64,000 nt of DNA from Halomonas stenophila (GTDB lineage Bacteria; Pseudomonadota; Gammaproteobacteria; Pseudomonadales; Halomonadaceae): positions 186,001-250,000 of the forward strand of contig NZ_JACHXR010000004.1 of assembly GCF_014192275.1 (NCBI RefSeq), written 5' to 3'. Position 1 is the stretch's first letter; every line of letters starts with the position of its first letter. The notes under the pieces are model-generated. The model was not told the DNA's origin. It was given only the letters and a program-made list of their open reading frames with translations, and made no database searches. A program made the translations under genes and the position numbers. Positions 44,964-53,545 of the stretch are shown here, one piece after another.

Positions 44964-45185
44964 ATGAACATCAAGACCCTTACCGCCGGCTTCCTGGCCA
45001 TGCTGATGATGGGCGGAGCCGCTTATGCCATGGACTCCGAAGCCATCGAGAAACACATGGAGGAGATCAACCAGAAGGCCGACGCGGCCGCCGACGAGGA
45101 TCGCGTCCAGGCCCTGGAACAGCAGGTCCAGGACCTTCAGGAGCTGATCCAGATGATGCTGGAGGAGGAAGAGCAGGCCAGCTAA
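44964..45185 (+). CDS. Small secreted coiled-coil protein
   Basis: The 73-residue protein has a signal peptide (MNIKTLTAGFLAMLMMGGAA, cleavage near AYA). The mature 50 residues are Glu/Gln-rich and predicted to form a coiled coil (VQALEQQVQDLQELIQMML). There is no lipobox Cys. GAGAGGTG precedes the ATG and a strong terminator follows. Function unknown; it resembles other tiny acidic periplasmic proteins of halophiles only in composition. Confidence 0.65.
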   Translation: MNIKTLTAGFLAMLMMGGAAYAMDSEAIEKHMEEINQKADAAADEDRVQALEQQVQDLQELIQMMLEEEEQAS

Positions 45186-45210
45186 GCCGGCACTGCTGGT
45201 ACGACCCTCG

Positions 45211-45240
45211 GCGGGGCCCGCTCAGGCGGGCCCCGCTTTT
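45211..45240 (+). terminator. Intrinsic terminator after the secreted coiled-coil peptide gene
   Basis: Arms GCGGGGCCCGC and GCGGGCCCCGC (11 bp, perfect) with a TCAG loop are followed by TTTT. Confidence 0.9.
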
Positions 45241-45260
45241 CCGAGTGCCGCGCTTGCCGG

Positions 45261-46346
45261 TCAGCGGCTGCGTTCGACGCGCAGCTCGTAGTTGTTGACC
45301 CCGGAGTGGGCCGAGCCGAACTTCTGGCCCTGGACGCGGATCCGGTAGCGCCCCGGCGACAGCGTGGTCTCGAGGTCCACGTCGCCATCGAAGCCCTGAC
45401 CGGCGCCTTCGGCCACGACCCGGCCGGAGGCGTCCAGCACCTCGAGGGCGATGCGGTAGGTGTCCTCGTGGCCCGTCGGATAGGTGGAGGTGGTGATCGC
45501 CACGCGACCCTGCTCGGCCATCTCGAAGGTCAGGACCTCGCCCCGGGCGCGGATCTTCACGTCGGTGACGATGGTCTCGTAGCCCTGTTGCGAGGCGAGC
45601 TGAGCCGCTTGTTCGTCCTCGGCCCGATCGCGCGTTGCCTGGGAGGCCGCGGCACCTGTCGCTGCGGCCGACGCTCCGGCGGCGGCCGAGGTCGATGCCG
45701 CCGCGGTGGCCGAGGTCGATGCCGCCGCGGTGGCCGCGGCATCGCCGGCCTCCGCGGCCGTCTCCGTCGAACCGCCCAGGGTGGCCACGGCGTCATCGCC
45801 CCTCACGAACACCGAGCGAGCCCCCTCGCGCTTGTCGCCGGTGAAGAAGATGCCCTCGCCGTCGCTGACGCCCTCCGCCAGGCGCTGTCCCCGCGCGTCG
45901 AGGCCCACGATGTCGATGGAATAGCCATCCCCGGCCTTGCCGCGGGTGCCGAAGCGCTGTGCCTCCACGCGCAGCACATAGTCACCGGGCTCGAGGCGCT
46001 GGCGCAGCGCCAGGCCGCCGTTCTGGCCCAGCGCCTCGCTGCGGGCGATCACCCGCCCCTGGGCGTCCTCGAGGACGGCGGCGATGCGATAGTCCTCGGA
46101 GTAGCCGGCGGTGACCTCGCTCTCGAAGAGGTAGGTCCCGGCCTCGGTCACGGAGAAGTCGTGGGCGTTGGCGCCGCCGAACAGGAAGCGGCGGCTGTGG
46201 GCATCGGTCTCGGCCTGGAAGAAGCCGGTCAGGTCGAGCTGACGCCCCTCCTCGCGGAATCGCTCCTCCATCACGCTGTCGGCGGCGACCGGCGCGGCCG
46301 CCAGGCTCAGCGCCAGCAGGCCGGCCGTCACTATCGGCTGTTTCAT
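45261..46346 (-). CDS. Secreted two-domain beta protein with Ala/Ser/Thr linker
   Basis: The 361-residue protein has a signal peptide (MKQPIVTAGLLALSLAAAPV). Two similar beta-rich domains follow, each with a pattern like YRIA..L.DA.GRVIA.. and L.PG.Y.(I/L)RV.(A/G)Q.FG, at about residues 50-150 and 255-360. These resemble pre-peptidase C-terminal or bacterial secreted beta-sandwich domains. They are joined by about 50 residues rich in Ala, Ser and Thr, partly coded by a perfect 24-bp tandem repeat. Probably periplasmic or cell-surface. No catalytic motif seen; binding function is a guess. Confidence 0.65.
   Translation of the reverse strand: MKQPIVTAGLLALSLAAAPVAADSVMEERFREEGRQLDLTGFFQAETDAHSRRFLFGGANAHDFSVTEAGTYLFESEVTAGYSEDYRIAAVLEDAQGRVIARSEALGQNGGLALRQRLEPGDYVLRVEAQRFGTRGKAGDGYSIDIVGLDARGQRLAEGVSDGEGIFFTGDKREGARSVFVRGDDAVATLGGSTETAAEAGDAAATAAASTSATAAASTSAAAGASAAATGAAASQATRDRAEDEQAAQLASQQGYETIVTDVKIRARGEVLTFEMAEQGRVAITTSTYPTGHEDTYRIALEVLDASGRVVAEGAGQGFDGDVDLETTLSPGRYRIRVQGQKFGSAHSGVNNYELRVERSR
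45684..45731. repeat. Perfect 24-bp tandem repeat in the linker of the secreted protein
   Basis: Two identical 24-bp units (45684-45707, 45708-45731) encode eight residues each of the Ala/Ser/Thr linker, in frame. Copy-number change would alter linker length without a frameshift. Confidence 0.85.
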
Positions 46347-46381
46347 GGAACCTCGCTTGCGTTCGTTCACGCCCAATGAAA

Positions 46382-46407
46382 AAAGCCGATCCCGGGGGAT
46401 CGGCTTT
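46382..46407 (-). terminator. Terminator of the porin gene
   Basis: AAAGCCGATCCC pairs with GGGATCGGCTTT (12 bp). On the minus strand the run of six T follows. It lies 40 bp past the porin stop. Confidence 0.9.
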
Positions 46408-46448
46408 CGTTGTTCTACCCTTGTCGCAGGATACACCCGCGCTCGGGC

Positions 46449-47543
46449 TCAGAACAGGTAGGTCACACCCACGGCGCCGCCGTCACCTTCGTCGTCATTG
46501 CGATCGTAGAAGGCCAGCTCGGCCCAGGTGTACATGGCGTCGGAGATGTTGTAGGTGGCACCGACGATGACCTCGTTGTAGCTGTCTTCCTCGTCCTCGG
46601 CTTCGGCCGGGAAGTCGCCGCTCAGGCCGGCGTCCTCGAAGGTGGTGCCGAAGTCCTCACCGCCCACGTCGACGTACTGGTAGGCGGCGTAGATGTCGCC
46701 CATGCCGTAGCCGTAGCGGGCGCCCAGGCCGTAGAAGTTGACGTCGTCGAAGGCGTCGTCTTCGGCTTCGAAGCGCTCGAGCTTCAGGGCCACGCGCAGG
46801 GTGTTCCAGGTGTACTGGCCGGTGATGCCGTACTGGTCGCCGGCATCGAACTCTTCGCCGGTCGCGGTGGCGGTGGCGTCGTAGATGCCCAGGTCGTCGT
46901 AGACGGCGGCAACGGAGAAGCCGCCGATGGTGTACTTGGCACCACCGAAGAAGGAGGCACGGCTCTCGTTCTCGACGGCTTCGTTCTGCTCTTCCGCCTC
47001 ACCCTTGTACTGGGTACCGACGGCGAACTGCAGGCCGCCGAAGGACGGCGAGGTGTAGGTCACCTTGTCGCCTTCGCGGTCGCCGGTGCCGTAGAAGTCT
47101 TCGATGGAGCTGTTGGAATCGGTGGCGTCGAAGAACTCGTTGTTGGTCAGCGGGTCCTGGATCCAGTCGTCGATCAGCGGGTCGTAGGAACCGACGCGCG
47201 CGTCACCGAAGTTGCCCTTCAGGCCGACATAGGCCTGGTCGCCGGAATCACGGCCGGCAACCTTCATCTCGTCGGCCTTGAAGTCGTCGAACTCGAGCTT
47301 CAGGTAGCCGGTCAGGCCGTCGTAGATGACATGCTCGGCGGCGAAGCCGAAGGTGGAACCGTTGTCGGCAATCTCGTCGGCGTCGTCATTGTCGCCGGCG
47401 CCGGTGTCGACGTTGTAGTAGGCGATCTGGATGTTGCCGTAGAGGTCGAGCTTGGTGCCGTCCTGGTTGTAGACGGTGGCGGCCTGGGCGCCGGAGGCAG
47501 CCATGGCACCGGCGATGGCAGTCGCTAACAGTGTCTTTTTCAT
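46449..47543 (-). CDS. Acidic general porin (Gram-negative porin family)
   Basis: The 364-residue outer-membrane protein has a signal peptide (KKTLLATAIAGAMAASGAQA). The mature protein begins ATVYNQDGTKLDLYGNIQIA, a hallmark of trimeric 16-stranded porins, and ends with the aromatic residue signature GVTYLF. It is very rich in Asp and Glu (for instance DAGLSGDFPAEAEDEEDS), as expected for periplasm-exposed proteins of halophiles. It is probably a major porin with its own long 5' UTR (about 185 nt) and terminator. Solute selectivity cannot be read. Confidence 0.9.
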   Translation of the reverse strand: MKKTLLATAIAGAMAASGAQAATVYNQDGTKLDLYGNIQIAYYNVDTGAGDNDDADEIADNGSTFGFAAEHVIYDGLTGYLKLEFDDFKADEMKVAGRDSGDQAYVGLKGNFGDARVGSYDPLIDDWIQDPLTNNEFFDATDSNSSIEDFYGTGDREGDKVTYTSPSFGGLQFAVGTQYKGEAEEQNEAVENESRASFFGGAKYTIGGFSVAAVYDDLGIYDATATATGEEFDAGDQYGITGQYTWNTLRVALKLERFEAEDDAFDDVNFYGLGARYGYGMGDIYAAYQYVDVGGEDFGTTFEDAGLSGDFPAEAEDEEDSYNEVIVGATYNISDAMYTWAELAFYDRNDDEGDGGAVGVTYLF

Positions 47544-48024
47544 TGCGATAATCCTTTTGACTAGCTTGCTGTTTCGATCGTTGCTGCCTGCTCTTTGGTG
47601 AGTCAGTGCAGTTGGCATGCCGGTCTTGGTGCCGGTTCTCGTTGCTGCCCTGTCCCTCTCGGGAGGTGGCAGTCAGCGAGCCTGACCACGGCAACGCCTT
47701 GTTATAGTCCAATGCTCGCACGAGGAACTCTATACCGTGATTCGCGGGAGCGCAACAAGAAAAAAACACTGTTTTCCTTCGTCACATTCCCCAATGGCGG
47801 CGATTTCCCCTGCGATGACGGTCAGGGCGCCCTCCCGGCGGACCGACCGCCGCTACCGGCCCGGCATGTGGCACGCCGTTGGGGCTCGAGCCCCTGGGTC
47901 ACCACGGACCAGAACGCATGGTAGCGATGAGCGGCTTCATCATGCCCCGCTGATATGACGCTTTCAAGTCAGCAGACGCTGAAAGCCGCTGTCGGCCCTC
48001 AACGCTGCTCGGCAGACGCCCGCC
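47544..48024. other. 480-bp gap: porin promoter/5' UTR and ProQ-gene 3' hairpin
   Basis: The porin promoter is seen at 47729-47758. The rest shows no credible gene, although a GC-rich palindrome ggggctcgagcccc lies near 47880 and an 8-bp-stem hairpin (48016-48035) overlaps the ProQ/FinO stop codon. A poly-A tract (47759-47768) sits just upstream of the porin promoter. Confidence 0.5.
47729..47758 (-). promoter_or_regulatory. Candidate porin promoter
   Basis: On the minus strand -35 TTGTTG (47753-47758), an 18-bp spacer and -10 TATAGA (47729-47734) are followed by a leader of about 185 nt before the porin ATG. A tract of A residues lies just upstream (47760s), which may act as an UP-like element. 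Confidence 0.5.
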
Positions 48025-49083
48025 TCAGCGGGCGTTGTGGCGGGCCATCAGCTCGCCCAGCTTGCGCTGCAGGCGGCGGTCGTCGGGCTCGTCGACGGCC
48101 GGATCGGTGCCGGCGGGGGCCGACGGGGACGGGTCGGGACGCGCCGCGGTCGTGGACGCGGCATCGGGGGGCGGGGTCGCCTTGCCGGCGCGGGCACGAG
48201 GCTTGGCGGCACGGCGCTTGCCGGCCTTGCCTCTGGGCTGGCGGTCGGCCTGGAGGCGCTCGAGCTTCTTGTGGGCGTGCTCGGCGGCGCCGGCATCGAC
48301 CCGGCCGGCCGGGGCGCCGTCGAGATCGATGCGCTCGGCCCCTTCACGGACCGACTTGAGGTAGCGAGGCAGGTTGACGTAACAGGCCAGGGCACGCCTC
48401 ACCAGCTTCTCCGGCCAGGGCTCCAGGGCGGCCAGGTCCTCGTGGATGCCGACCTTGAGCGGCCGCGTGTGGCCCTTGAAGAAGGCGGCGTCATGGCGTC
48501 GATACCACTGCGCCAGCAGCGCCTGGGGAGACGGTGCCTCCGCTGCCTCCGCGATGGGCCGGTCGGAGTGGGGCGTGGCCGCGGGGGCGCCGGCGTCCGT
48601 GGCCGATGCGACGGGCGCGGCAGCGGACGGTGACGGGGCATCGGCCGTGTCCTGGGGCGCGTCGGGCGGCGCCGCCGGCGAGGCACGATGATGGCCGATG
48701 AGCGCGGAGAGTCCCCTGGCCTGGCGCCCCTGGCGCTGGAAGACCGGTGCCGGCTGGCCGCCGGCCAGGCGTTCCTGCAGGCGGTGATTGTGGTCTTCCA
48801 GTTCGCGGTTCTGTTCGTCGAGCTCGCGGTTCTCTTCCTCCAGCTCGAGTCGCGCGGCCTCCGCGTCGACCAGGCGCTGCTCGAGCGCTTCCAGCCGGCT
48901 CACCAGGGCCTGGCGCTGTGCCGCCTCCTCGCGCACCTCGGCCGCCAGCTCCGCATTGCGCGCCTCGAGACTCACGCGGCGCTGTTCCAGCTCGGCCAGA
49001 CGGGTGCGCAGCGCGTCCTGCTGCACGCGGGTATCACGCAGCGCGCCCAGCAGGGCATCGGCGCGACCCTCGAGCGCCGCCAT
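48025..49083 (-). CDS. ProQ/FinO-domain RNA-binding protein with N-terminal coiled coil
   Basis: The roughly 352-residue protein has three parts. The N-terminal 130 residues are a long coiled coil (RTRLAELEQRRVSLEARNAE). A Pro/Ala/Thr-rich linker follows. The ProQ/FinO domain (about 195-290) shows QWYRRHDAAFFKGHTRPLKV, LKVGIHEDLAAL and ACYVNLPRYLKSV. The C-terminus is Lys/Arg-rich. The family binds structured RNAs and matches sRNAs to targets. The coiled coil implies oligomers. The start is uncertain; ATG 49083 is chosen, but the open frame continues to 49185. Confidence 0.75.
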   Translation of the reverse strand: MAALEGRADALLGALRDTRVQQDALRTRLAELEQRRVSLEARNAELAAEVREEAAQRQALVSRLEALEQRLVDAEAARLELEEENRELDEQNRELEDHNHRLQERLAGGQPAPVFQRQGRQARGLSALIGHHRASPAAPPDAPQDTADAPSPSAAAPVASATDAGAPAATPHSDRPIAEAAEAPSPQALLAQWYRRHDAAFFKGHTRPLKVGIHEDLAALEPWPEKLVRRALACYVNLPRYLKSVREGAERIDLDGAPAGRVDAGAAEHAHKKLERLQADRQPRGKAGKRRAAKPRARAGKATPPPDAASTTAARPDPSPSAPAGTDPAVDEPDDRRLQRKLGELMARHNAR

Positions 49084-49198
49084 CAGGCGAAATGGGCGTT
49101 CCTCGATCAACTCCTGATCCTCCAAGTGCACCTTGCCGAAGGGGCGGCGGCGGCCAGGGAGGAGCCCTTGGCGCCGCGCCACCAATCGTCAGTCTGTG

Positions 49199-49738
49199 TC
49201 ACGACGAGGTGTCTGGCAAACCCCGCCGGCGATACTGCACGAAGTCGTAGGCCGGCTGGCCCTCGGCGGGCGTGCCGGGGACGCGCTGGCACTCCTGCCA
49301 TTCGTCCCGGTCGAGCTCGGGAAAGTGCGCGTCTCCCTCGATCTCGACCGCCACCTCGGTGAGGTAGAGACGGCTGGCATGGGGCAGGGCCTGGGCATAG
49401 ATCTCGCCGCCGCCCATCACCATGATCTCGTCGACGCCGTCGATGGTCGCCTGCCGGTCGGCCAGCGTCAGCGCCGCGGCCAGGTCGTGGCAGACCCGCA
49501 CCCCCTCGGGCCGGAAGTCGGGATCGCGGCTCACCACGATATTGAGCCGACCGGGGAGCGGCCGCCCGATGGATTGATAGGTCTTGCGCCCCATGACCAG
49601 GGGCTTGGCCTGGGTCATGCGCTTGAAGAACCTGAGGTCCTCCGGCAGATACCAGGGCAGCTGGTTGTCGACGCCGATGACGCGGTTGGCGGACATGGCC
49701 GCGATCATCGCCACGGGGATCAGGGTGTCATCGCTCAT
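49199..49738 (-). CDS. folA: Dihydrofolate reductase
   Basis: FolA regenerates tetrahydrofolate consumed by ThyA. The 179-residue enzyme has the family signatures AAMSANRVIGVDNQLPWYLP, the catalytic Asp in LPEDLRFF, VMGRKTYQSIGRPLPGR and VMGGGEIYAQALP. It starts 5 bp from the thyA stop, so they form a thyA-folA operon. A longer frame that fuses through thyA is not real. Confidence 0.95.
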   Translation of the reverse strand: MSDDTLIPVAMIAAMSANRVIGVDNQLPWYLPEDLRFFKRMTQAKPLVMGRKTYQSIGRPLPGRLNIVVSRDPDFRPEGVRVCHDLAAALTLADRQATIDGVDEIMVMGGGEIYAQALPHASRLYLTEVAVEIEGDAHFPELDRDEWQECQRVPGTPAEGQPAYDFVQYRRRGLPDTSS

Positions 49739-49743
49739 TGCAG

Positions 49744-50568
49744 TCAAACGGCGACCTCCGCCTTGATATGGGGATGGGGATCGTAGCCCTCGATGGCGAT
49801 GTGCTCGAACCGGAAGGCGAAGAGATCCTCGACCGCCGGGTCGAGCACCAGCCGCGGCGCGGCGCGGGGCGTGCGCGACAGCTGCTCCTCGGCCTGCTCC
49901 AGGTGGTTCAGGTAGAGATGCGCGTCGCCGAGGGTGTGCACGAAGTCGCCGGGCTCGAGCCCGGCCACCTGGGCGATCATCCGCGTCAGCAGGGCGTAGC
50001 TGGCGATATTGAAGGGCACGCCGAGGAAGATGTCGGCGCTGCGCTGGTAGAGCTGGCAGGACAGGCGCCCCTCGGCCACGTAGAACTGGAACAGGCAGTG
50101 ACAGGGCGGCAGGGCCATCTCGTCCACCAGGGCCGGGTTCCAGGCCGAGACGATCAGCCGCCGCGAGCGGGGATTGGTGCGCAGCTGCTCCAGCAGCTTG
50201 GCGATCTGGTCCACATGGCCGCCGCCGGGGGCCGGCCAGCTGCGCCACTGGTAGCCATAGACCGGCCCCAGGTCGCCGTTCTCGTCGGCCCACTCGTCCC
50301 AGATGCGCACGCCATGGCGCTTGAGGTAGGCGATGTTGGTGTCACCGGCCAGGAACCACAGCAGCTCGTGGATGATCGAGCGCAGGTGGAGCTTCTTGGT
50401 GGTGACCAGCGGGAACCCCCGGGAGAGATCGAAGCGCATCTGATGGCCGAACAGCGAGCGGGTGCCGACACCGGTGCGGTCATCGCGCTCCACGCCGCGG
50501 TCGAGCACGGCGCGCATGAGGTCGAGGTAGGGTTGCTCCAGCGCCGGCTGGGATTCGTCGATGGGCAT
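49744..50568 (-). CDS. thyA: Thymidylate synthase
   Basis: ThyA methylates dUMP to dTMP with methylenetetrahydrofolate. The 274-residue protein contains the nucleophile loop [12 protein letters not shown], the arginine-rich phosphate site ([26 protein letters not shown]) and [15 protein letters not shown]. It lies 60 bp downstream of lgt, the lgt-thyA-folA arrangement common in gammaproteobacteria. Confidence 0.97.
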   Translation of the reverse strand: MPIDESQPALEQPYLDLMRAVLDRGVERDDRTGVGTRSLFGHQMRFDLSRGFPLVTTKKLHLRSIIHELLWFLAGDTNIAYLKRHGVRIWDEWADENGDLGPVYGYQWRSWPAPGGGHVDQIAKLLEQLRTNPRSRRLIVSAWNPALVDEMALPPCHCLFQFYVAEGRLSCQLYQRSADIFLGVPFNIASYALLTRMIAQVAGLEPGDFVHTLGDAHLYLNHLEQAEEQLSRTPRAAPRLVLDPAVEDLFAFRFEHIAIEGYDPHPHIKAEVAV

Positions 50569-50627
50569 GGTCGAGCTGAGCCTGGATCACGGATGAGTGG
50601 GCGCGCCAGTCTAACACGGCCCGCCCG

Positions 50628-51425
50628 TCAGGGGGCGGCGCGCTCGGTATCGACCGACTGGCGGCGGGACCAGGCGATCAGCGCCAGCCCGGCGGCGATC
50701 ATCGGCAGCGTCAGCAGCATGCCCATGGTCAGCCAGTCGAAGGCGATGAAGCCGAGCTGGGGGTCCGGCCGGCGGACGAACTCCACGGCGAAACGGAAAA
50801 CGCCGTAGAGGGTCAGGAAGAGCCCCGAGACAAGGCCCCGGTGCCGCGGACGGGACGAGACCCACCACAGCACCACGAACAGCACCACGCCCTCGAGCAG
50901 GGCCTCGTAGAGCGACGAGGGATGGCGCGGCTCCGGCCCCAGGCCGGGAAACACCATTCCCCAGGGCAGCTCGGTGACCCGCCCGGGCAGCTCATGGTTG
51001 ATGAAGTTGCCGATCCGCCCGGCGCCCAGGCCGATCGGCACCAGCGGCGCGACGAAGTCGGTGAGGGTGAAGAAGGCCAGGCGCTTCTTGCGGGCGAAAT
51101 ACAGCGCCGCCAGCAGCACGCCGACCAGGCCGCCATGGAAGCTCATGCCCCCGTCCCAGACCCGGAAGATCCACAGCGGATCGGCCAGCCACTGCTCCAT
51201 GCCGTAGAACAGCGCATAGCCCAGGCGCCCCCCCAGCACCACCCCGAGGGCGGCATAGAAGATCAGGTCGCCCACATCGTCGCCGTCGAGGCCGATGCGC
51301 GGGGCACGACGACGCCCCAGGAACCAGGCGGCGATGAAGCCGATGACGTACATCAGCCCGTACCAGTGCACCTGGAGGGGGCCGAGGGAGATGGCCACGG
51401 GGTCGATGGTCGGATAGGTCAGCAT
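50628..51425 (-). CDS. lgt: Phosphatidylglycerol--prolipoprotein diacylglyceryl transferase
   Basis: Lgt adds diacylglycerol to lipobox cysteines in the inner membrane. The 265-residue protein has about seven membrane helices. The family signatures [30 protein letters not shown] and [16 protein letters not shown] (catalytic Arg/Asn region) are clear. It begins the lgt-thyA-folA run. It is separated by 78 bp from the TSUP gene upstream. Confidence 0.96.
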   Translation of the reverse strand: MLTYPTIDPVAISLGPLQVHWYGLMYVIGFIAAWFLGRRRAPRIGLDGDDVGDLIFYAALGVVLGGRLGYALFYGMEQWLADPLWIFRVWDGGMSFHGGLVGVLLAALYFARKKRLAFFTLTDFVAPLVPIGLGAGRIGNFINHELPGRVTELPWGMVFPGLGPEPRHPSSLYEALLEGVVLFVVLWWVSSRPRHRGLVSGLFLTLYGVFRFAVEFVRRPDPQLGFIAFDWLTMGMLLTLPMIAAGLALIAWSRRQSVDTERAAP

Positions 51426-51440
51426 GGAATCCTCGAACGA

Positions 51441-51478
51441 AGCTGGAAGGGTCAGGCGTAAGGGGTAAGGGGTAAGAA
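51441..51478. repeat. 7-bp tandem array downstream of the TSUP gene
   Basis: Heptamers agctgga and agggtca are followed after a few bases by gtaaggg, gtaaggg, gtaagaa. The array ends 25 bp from the TSUP stop and lies just upstream of lgt. Another member of the period-7 class. Confidence 0.6.
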
Positions 51479-51503
51479 ACAGGTCCGCATCCCGCAGCCC
51501 GGA

Positions 51504-52298
51504 TCATATCAGGAAGGTCAGCCCTACCCCCGCCAGCAGGGCGGCGAAGGCCAGGCGCAGCACCTGGGCCGGTAGCCAGTGGGCCAGGCGCACCCCCAGG
51601 CGCGCGCAGGGCACGCTGGCAAGCACGATGCCCAGGAAGGCGGGCCACATCACGTAGCCGAGCGCCCCCGAAGGCAGACGCGGCTCGCCCCAGCCCACGA
51701 CGATGAAGGTCAGGGCGCCGAACAGGGCGATGGGCAGGCCGCAGGCCGAGGACGTGCCCACCGCCTGGGTCATCGAGGCCCCGCAGCGGGTCAGCCAGGG
51801 CACGCTCAGGGTGCCGCCGCCGATGCCGAACAGCGCCGAGACGCCGCCGATCACCGCGCCGGCCAGCCCCATGACGCCGCGCCCCGGCTGCAGGTCACCG
51901 GACCGGGGGCCGCGCCCCAGCGCCATCCGGGCGGCGACCAGCAGGACGAACCCCCCGAACAGCAGGCCGAGCAGCCCGCCGGAGAGGCGGCCGGCGACGA
52001 AGACCCCGGCGATGGCGCCCAGCATCAGCCCCGGCAGCAGGGCCAGGAACCAGTCCCGATGGATGCTGCCTCGGCGATAGTGCCCCCAGGCGGAGGAGGC
52101 CCCGGTGACGACGATGGTCGCCAGGGAGGTCCCGACGGCCAGGTGCATGCTGACCTCGGGGATCACGCCCTGCAGGCCGAAGGCCATCACCAGGGCCGGC
52201 ACGATGACCAGCCCGCCGCCGATGCCGAAGAGCCCCGCCAGGGTGCCGGCCACCCCGCCCAGCAGCAGATAGCCGAGCAGCAGCGCTCCCCCGCTCAC
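51504..52298 (-). CDS. TSUP-family (TauE/SafE) membrane transporter
   Basis: The 264-residue protein has about eight membrane helices. The two-fold repeat of the family is seen as LAGLFGIGGGLVIVPALV and VSALFGIGGGTLSVPWLT. Members export sulfite or sulfoacetate or move other small anions; the substrate here is unknown. The rhdA gene is elsewhere in the window, so no sulfur cluster supports a specific role. It starts overlapping the REC-protein stop (52295-52298), so the two are coupled. Confidence 0.88.
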   Translation of the reverse strand: MSGGALLLGYLLLGGVAGTLAGLFGIGGGLVIVPALVMAFGLQGVIPEVSMHLAVGTSLATIVVTGASSAWGHYRRGSIHRDWFLALLPGLMLGAIAGVFVAGRLSGGLLGLLFGGFVLLVAARMALGRGPRSGDLQPGRGVMGLAGAVIGGVSALFGIGGGTLSVPWLTRCGASMTQAVGTSSACGLPIALFGALTFIVVGWGEPRLPSGALGYVMWPAFLGIVLASVPCARLGVRLAHWLPAQVLRLAFAALLAGVGLTFLI

Positions 52299-53443
52299 GC
52301 CCGCTCCCCCGTGCCGAGGACACCGGGCAGCCAGCGCTTCACCACCTCGAGCAGGTCCTGGGGACGATAGGGCTTGGCCAGGTAGTCGTCCATGCCGGCC
52401 GCTCGAAAGCGACGCCGGTCGGCATCCCCGGCATTGGCGGTGAGGGCCACCACCACGTTGCGCGGGCGATCCGCATGGTCGGCCTCGCGGGCCCGCCAGG
52501 TCCGGCAGGTCTCCACGCCATCCATGTCGGCCATGTAGATATCCATGAACACCAGGTCGTAGGCCTGCTTGTCCAGGCGGGTCAGGGCATCGGCCCCGCT
52601 GGTGGCGGTGGACACCTGCAGTCCCTGGCGCTCCAGCACCTGTTGGGCGAGCATCAGGTTCACGGGGCCATCGTCGACGATCAGCACCCGTCCCCGGGCC
52701 GGCTCGCTGTCGGACGCCGGCGCCCCGACGAGGTTCTCGAGCAGCAACGCGGTATCGGCCAGGCGCTCGCGCAGTCCCTGGACCGCCGCCCGCTCGGCCT
52801 CGCTGGCATCGCGCCGGAAGAGGTCGCTGGCCAGGACCTCGCCGACGGAGGCCATCAGCGGCGTCAACACCTGCTGAAGATGGTTCAGGTAGTCGGACTT
52901 CAGCCGGGATTCCTCGCGGGCCCGCTCGCGCCCCGTGGTCAGGCGTGCCAGGCGCCCCCGCTGGGCCACGAGGTCATCGGCGAGCCGACGCTCGGCCCCG
53001 CGCCGGGCATCCAGCTCGCAGCGCCAGCGGTCGACCTGGCCCTCGAGGCGCCTGGCCAGGGCGTCCAGCCGCTCGACGAGCGTGGCTTGGGGATCGAGGC
53101 GTTCGGCCGCGGCCGGCGCATCGCCCTCCCCGGCGTTCAGGGCATTCGTCATGCGGCCCAGCGCGGCCTCGACACGATCCTCACCGGCGCGCAGACGCTG
53201 CCTCAGCAGGGTGAGAAACACCGCCACGTTGAGGCCGCTGCCCACCAGCAACGCCAGCAACGCCAGCAGCAGCCAGGAGGTGGCGCTCCAGGAAGCCTGG
53301 GACGGCACCAGCCACCAGCCGCTCAGGCCGATGGCCAGGCACAGCGCGACCAGCGCTGCCTGCGCCATGAGGACCGGCCAGAGAATCGGCCGGACCAGCC
53401 TCGTCCAGGAAAGCTCCTTGGGGGTCTCGACGCGCATTGTCAT
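52295..53443 (-). CDS. Membrane protein with pseudo-dimerisation helix and receiver domain
   Basis: The 382-residue protein has two membrane helices (VLMAQAALVALCLAIGLSG; LLLALLALLVGSGLNVAVFL), a long cytoplasmic coiled coil, a segment resembling a HisKA dimerisation helix (LKSDYLNHLQQVLTPLMASV) and a C-terminal receiver domain. In the HisKA-like part the phospho-acceptor His of SHExRTPL is Gln, and there is no HATPase domain. The receiver is intact: acidic VDDGP, phospho-Asp in MDIYMADMDG, Thr in ALTANA, Lys in KPYRP. It cannot phosphorylate itself and probably senses or relays signals from another kinase. Its stop overlaps the TSUP start. Confidence 0.8.
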   Translation of the reverse strand: MTMRVETPKELSWTRLVRPILWPVLMAQAALVALCLAIGLSGWWLVPSQASWSATSWLLLALLALLVGSGLNVAVFLTLLRQRLRAGEDRVEAALGRMTNALNAGEGDAPAAAERLDPQATLVERLDALARRLEGQVDRWRCELDARRGAERRLADDLVAQRGRLARLTTGRERAREESRLKSDYLNHLQQVLTPLMASVGEVLASDLFRRDASEAERAAVQGLRERLADTALLLENLVGAPASDSEPARGRVLIVDDGPVNLMLAQQVLERQGLQVSTATSGADALTRLDKQAYDLVFMDIYMADMDGVETCRTWRAREADHADRPRNVVVALTANAGDADRRRFRAAGMDDYLAKPYRPQDLLEVVKRWLPGVLGTGERA

Positions 53444-53545
53444 CCCTGTGCCGGGTCGATCATGAGCCCGGAGTGTACGCCGCGGGAGGGGGCGCTGTCA
53501 TGGCGGGCCTTTCCTCGCGGTCGGGGGCAGGCTAGGCTGGCGGCC

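Noticed and set aside
48025..49185. Longer start for the ProQ/FinO protein (TTG 49185 or GTG 49182)
   Set aside because: No ribosome binding site is better there and the extra residues look non-conserved; kept as an alternative only.
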